Positions 60,230 through 64,000 of a DNA stretch of 64,000 bases are shown here, piece by piece. The notes beneath the pieces were generated by a model. That model did no database searches. It was not told the DNA's origin and saw nothing but the letters and a program-made list of their open reading frames with translations. The position numbers and the translations under genes are program-made. Each line of letters starts with the position of its first letter. Position 1 is the stretch's first letter. The stretch covers positions 97,982,942 through 98,046,941 of the forward strand of contig OX457056.1 in NCBI GenBank assembly GCA_949752795.1, written 5' to 3'. The DNA is from Hyperoodon ampullatus. Lineage: Eukaryota > Chordata > Mammalia > Artiodactyla > Ziphiidae.

Positions 60230-61100
60230 AGGTTTTTAAATTGTTATGAAGTAAAACAAATATATGTTAGTACATAAGACACATGTATGGGACTAAATCA
60301 GTCTTCACAAAGTGAACACATATATATAACCACCAACAACGTCAAGAATATAATCCACAATAGGTACCTTGGAAACTTCTTTTGAGACCCATCCTATTAC
60401 TATATTATCCAGTGGTAGACATTATTCTGAATTCAAAACTCTCAGTTTATTTATCTTTATACTTTATGAAAATGAAATGATTATATGCTTCTTCATGCCT
60501 GGTTTCTTATGTTCAACATTATGTTTGTGAGATTCTTCCATGAAGTTGTGTGCTCTTATATTTGTCATTGTTATAAAAGAAAGTGTTTCTTTGAATGAAT
60601 ACATTGCAATTTGTTTATTAGTAAACATTTTTTTCTCTGGCTGCTTTTGAAGATTTTCTTTTTGTTTATGATTTTTGGCAGTTTTACTGATAAATGACTT
60701 TCTTTCCTCCTTTATTCATTTTTTACTCTTTTTCTTGATTTCCTTCTCTCTCTCTCCCTCCCTCTCTCCATTTGGAGGTTTCATAATTTGAACTTCTGGG
60801 CCAATACCACCCTTTATTACTTTTTGAAAGTCATTAACTCTATTTCTTCATGTATTGTTTCCCTTCCACCCACTCTCCTCTCCATATATGACTCCAGCTA
60901 TACATATGATAAACTTTTACATTGTGTTCTGCTTTTCTTTTACATTCTTTCCTATATTTGTAATCATTTTTTTCTTTCTGGAGAAGTTTAGCCTGTCTCT
61001 CTTCTACTGGGAAAATTTTCTTGCATATTTGTGTTCCTCTTCTGTCACAGAAGTATTCTTCCTGTATTTGTTATTCAAACTATATTAGTTAGCTTGGCAA
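60230..61100 (-). mobile_element. Ancient L1 remnants (3' UTR-like and ORF1-like)
   Basis: 60330-60600 resembles the antisense 3' region of an ancient L1 (CTTCATGCCTGGTTTCTTAT, TTCAACATTATGTTTGTGAG). 60640-61050 resembles antisense ORF1 (TCTCTGGCTGCTTTTGAAGA, ATATGACTCCAGCTATACAT). They may be two separate fragments. No frame survives. Confidence 0.4.
60743..60769. repeat. (CT)n-rich simple tract
   Basis: A pyrimidine-rich CT/CCCT tract within the ancient L1-like region. Confidence 0.85.
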
Positions 61101-64000
61101 TTGGGGTTGTGGGGAGAAGTCTCTGTTGTTTTGATCATGCCCCAGACTTAGGCATTTATCTTGTCCTTGTTCTCTTTGAACTTACTTAAATCAGGCTTTT
61201 GCAGCCACAACCATGCCCCAAAACAGCTCTTAGCAAATAGGTCCATTTTTTAACTCTAGCAGTCAATTGCCAGTCCTAATCTTGCTTGAAATATAAGCTA
61301 CACTGAACACAGTTTAATGTTCCCTTAATGCTCTCTTATCAAAACATATTCTGCACATGGCTTCCAGGATGTTACTTTTGCACCATTTCTTCTGTCTTTT
61401 AAATACAAAGATTATGTTAAATGGAACAAAGAACATTTTATTACTAATTAAAATTCACCTCCAAAAATTTCTGGGATTGTTATATAAAGTTTCTAGGGAA
61501 TAATGAAATATAACTTTTATTTGTTTACATTTTATTCTTTAGTTCCAGACCTCCAGTCTGGATTTTAGCCTACAGAACATTCTGTTGTGTGTTTTGTGCC
61601 AGGCAGAAGTAAGCAGTATTAAGACAACTGTTTTCTACATGATATCTTAATATATAATCTGGGAGGAAATGGTGGCAGAATAAATTAAGGACTTATGTGT
61701 TTGTCCTTAACCCACTAAACCCTATTCATGATCATTACTACATCAGAGAGACACAAGGTGGCTTCCCACATAGAAAAGCCATTAACTTTATTAATTAAAA
61801 TGAATGATGTATCATTTTCTACAGAGAATGTTCTCTTGTTCAGGGTAAAGATTGAAAAAAATATACAAATTATTTCAACCCTCAAATTTATGTCAAGCCC
61901 TTCAATGCTCTTTTCTTAGAAATAGATTTTGCCCAGAAAATCAATTACACTGGTTTTAAAAAATATGTCTCCCTTAGTATCAAAACAGGAATAGTTAATA
62001 TCTTGTTACTTTTTCTTTTTCTCAAAAAGGAATTTTATTTATTACCCCTTGTAAATTTCATCACTGGTAAATACACCTTCTCTGGAGCCTTAGAGATGGA
62101 TAATTGCTATGTATGTCAAAGGAAAGACATGTTACATATAATCTATTATTTCTGCACTTCCCTAGTGAGTTGAACATTCCCTAGCTTGACTGTAATATAA
62201 ACAAATCCAAAGGATCCAGAATAGTTAGATTTCTCTTCAGTCTCTAATATTATAGAGGACAAAATCTTTTTCTGATACTTTCAAAGCTGTAAGTCATTAG
62301 CAAACCTAGTCAGCCCTGACATGCTATTCAGTGTTTAGAAAAGCAAACACAATGCAGTAGTGAAGAAGTTTGGTGGCTGAGAGATACTGGCTTACTAGAA
62401 TGACAGTATCCAGTTTTACGAAAATTTAAAAAAAGCTTCACCAAGTTTGGAAAATAGATTATGTTTTCCAACAAACAGAGATTTGGTTTAAGATCTTTAT
62501 CAGGTTGTTCTCTGGGAGATTGGATGAATCAGAACTCATGAGTTACTATGCAGTAGGGGCAGATAAGGAAAGTATGGAAAAAATCCAAGATAACCAAAAA
62601 GACCTTGAATAATTACATCAGAATTCCTGCTCTTGTTCTCCAATGTAGTTGCTAAAGCTAATAAATATTCTCTTATTTTAGGTACAATAAAACAAGGAGG
62701 TTGCTTTCTTTTCAAGAAATCCCAATAGTCAAATTCTATTAACCCAAGGGATACATCAGCATCTTAAATAGAAAGTTTTCAAGTGACCATCCTATTGTAA
62801 AAATGTCCCAGAAGTATTTTTCATATAACACTTTTAAATGTAGACTACATTACTTCACATTTCTTTCAGATTTTAAAACTTCTATTCCAACCACAACCAT
62901 TATTATCATTAATGTACAATTTTTATGAGACCACTGTGTGTAAAGAATTATAGTCTACAGAGTCATTTGACTTCAGAAACAAAAAAGTTACATTTTAAAA
63001 CAAGTCATGTGTCTTCAACTTTCATTTCATTTTCCAGGCAGTTCCACATCACACTGTCTCTACTTAGAACTTGCAATGCCTTCCCTATAACCTCTTCATT
63101 GTATAACAGTTTCTCATGTATTATAGCTCCATGGAAATGTTTCATATTTTATTCTAGCCTCTGTCATGTGCTTGATACAGAATTTATAAATCAAAAGTAT
63201 ACTGCATATTAATATTTTTATGAGTTTTGGCATTTTGGTTGAGACAATTCTTCTTTATATAGAAATGCCTCTTTTATTATAAAAGAATTACTGCTCCTGA
63301 CCCTACCCACAAAATTTTATTACATAAACCTACAAGCACAACATCCAAAAAGGGCTTCCATTTTCCCAAAAGCCCTTTAGGAGAGTGATGGCATCCATGC
63401 TTAACAAACACTGCATCTAAACATAAACGAAATCATAAGCCAAGTTGTAATCTTACACTGAAGCAGTACACATTGCAAAATTCATATTTTCTCCAGGGCC
63501 TGTTAACTAGATATATACTTCTACTAACATATAAAAATGCCTGTTTGCAATAATCAGACATATTGTCTGATTGGATTCTGACTCAGTTGACTTCCCTAAA
63601 TTGAAAAATGTTGCTTCACAACTGCAAGTTAAAATAACTAAACACTAAGATTGCTTTCCCTTGAGGATACTGGTTTTTGAAATAATGTCACCAAAATTGA
63701 GAAGGTATATTAACAAGTACATTTGACAAATTTAACTTTTAGCTAGATTAATTTTCAACTTTTTAATCTAAAAAAATCATAAAAGTTGAAGATGGAAATG
63801 CTATGCTGAAATGCATAGTTTGGTTGGTTTTATTTATTTAGAAAAAAATCTGACTGTTGTTTGGATTTCTTCTGCCTTTTCTCTTTTACAATATCTGGGT
63901 AATATGAAAGATTTCTATTTTTAAAGTATATTCTTTTTTCACTTTATGATGTTAAAGATTTTGCAAGTCAGGATTGGGCACTAACAAATTGAAGGGTAAA
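61101..64000. other. Single-copy AT-rich DNA, no gene seen
   Basis: No recognisable repeat, exon, RNA gene or strong simple repeat to the right edge. Confidence 0.5.

Noticed and set aside
1..64000. CRISPR array, prokaryotic operon or integrated viral genome
   Set aside because: No regular spaced repeats, no ribosome-binding-site-led genes and no viral gene set; only a probable solo LTR was seen.

Overview
The window looks like ordinary mammalian nuclear DNA that is AT-rich and free of host genes. I found no host exon, no open reading frame longer than about 210 codons and no RNA gene. The organism is probably a cetacean, most likely a toothed whale. Three tRNA-derived SINEs have the head GGGNNTTCCCTGGTGG or GGGCCTCCCTGGTGG typical of the CHR (cetacean-hippo-ruminant) family, and the GC-rich copy at 26151-26374 resembles the youngest dolphin-type subfamily. 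The L1 elements also have cetartiodactyl-type ORF1 and ORF2 sequences. The species call rests on recall of these families and was not searched.

Layout. 1-5759 is single-copy DNA with old L2 remnants and a 2.6-kb 5'-truncated L1 (738-3305, 13-bp target-site duplication). 5760-about 15440 is a near-full-length L1 carrying two later insertions: an unidentified 0.4-kb retro-insert (7264-7659) and an almost complete 2.68-kb hAT-Charlie DNA transposon with a broken transposase gene (10649-13328). 15441-19040 holds old L1 pieces, a probable solo LTR and three short L1 3' ends. 19041-27529 is single-copy DNA broken only by the young SINE. 27530-about 38240 is an old, near-full-length L1 that was later hit by a twin-primed L1 with a 5' inversion (about 28210-31920), a SINE (32219-32549) and a Tigger/MER2-like element (34846-35062).

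38241-48560 is mostly single-copy, with an L2, a small hAT element, a MIR and a candidate conserved regulatory block at about 46440-47150. 48570-about 59372 is a third stack: an ancient L1 containing a younger L1 that itself contains a SINE, followed by a nearly 4-kb L1. 59373-64000 has an unclassified old repeat, remnants of an ancient L1 and single-copy DNA.

No genes work together here. The window records successive transposition, and the nesting gives a relative order of events: L2/MIR and ancient L1 first, then LTR, Tigger and hAT elements and lineage-specific L1s, then CHR SINEs. Every L1 and SINE I could orient lies on the minus strand, which would fit an intron of a plus-strand gene. 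I found no convincing evidence of a new biological system. The best leads are the hAT copy inside a seemingly lineage-specific L1, the unidentified retro-insert, the clear twin-priming product, the strand bias and the repeat-free block near 46.4-47.1 kb.
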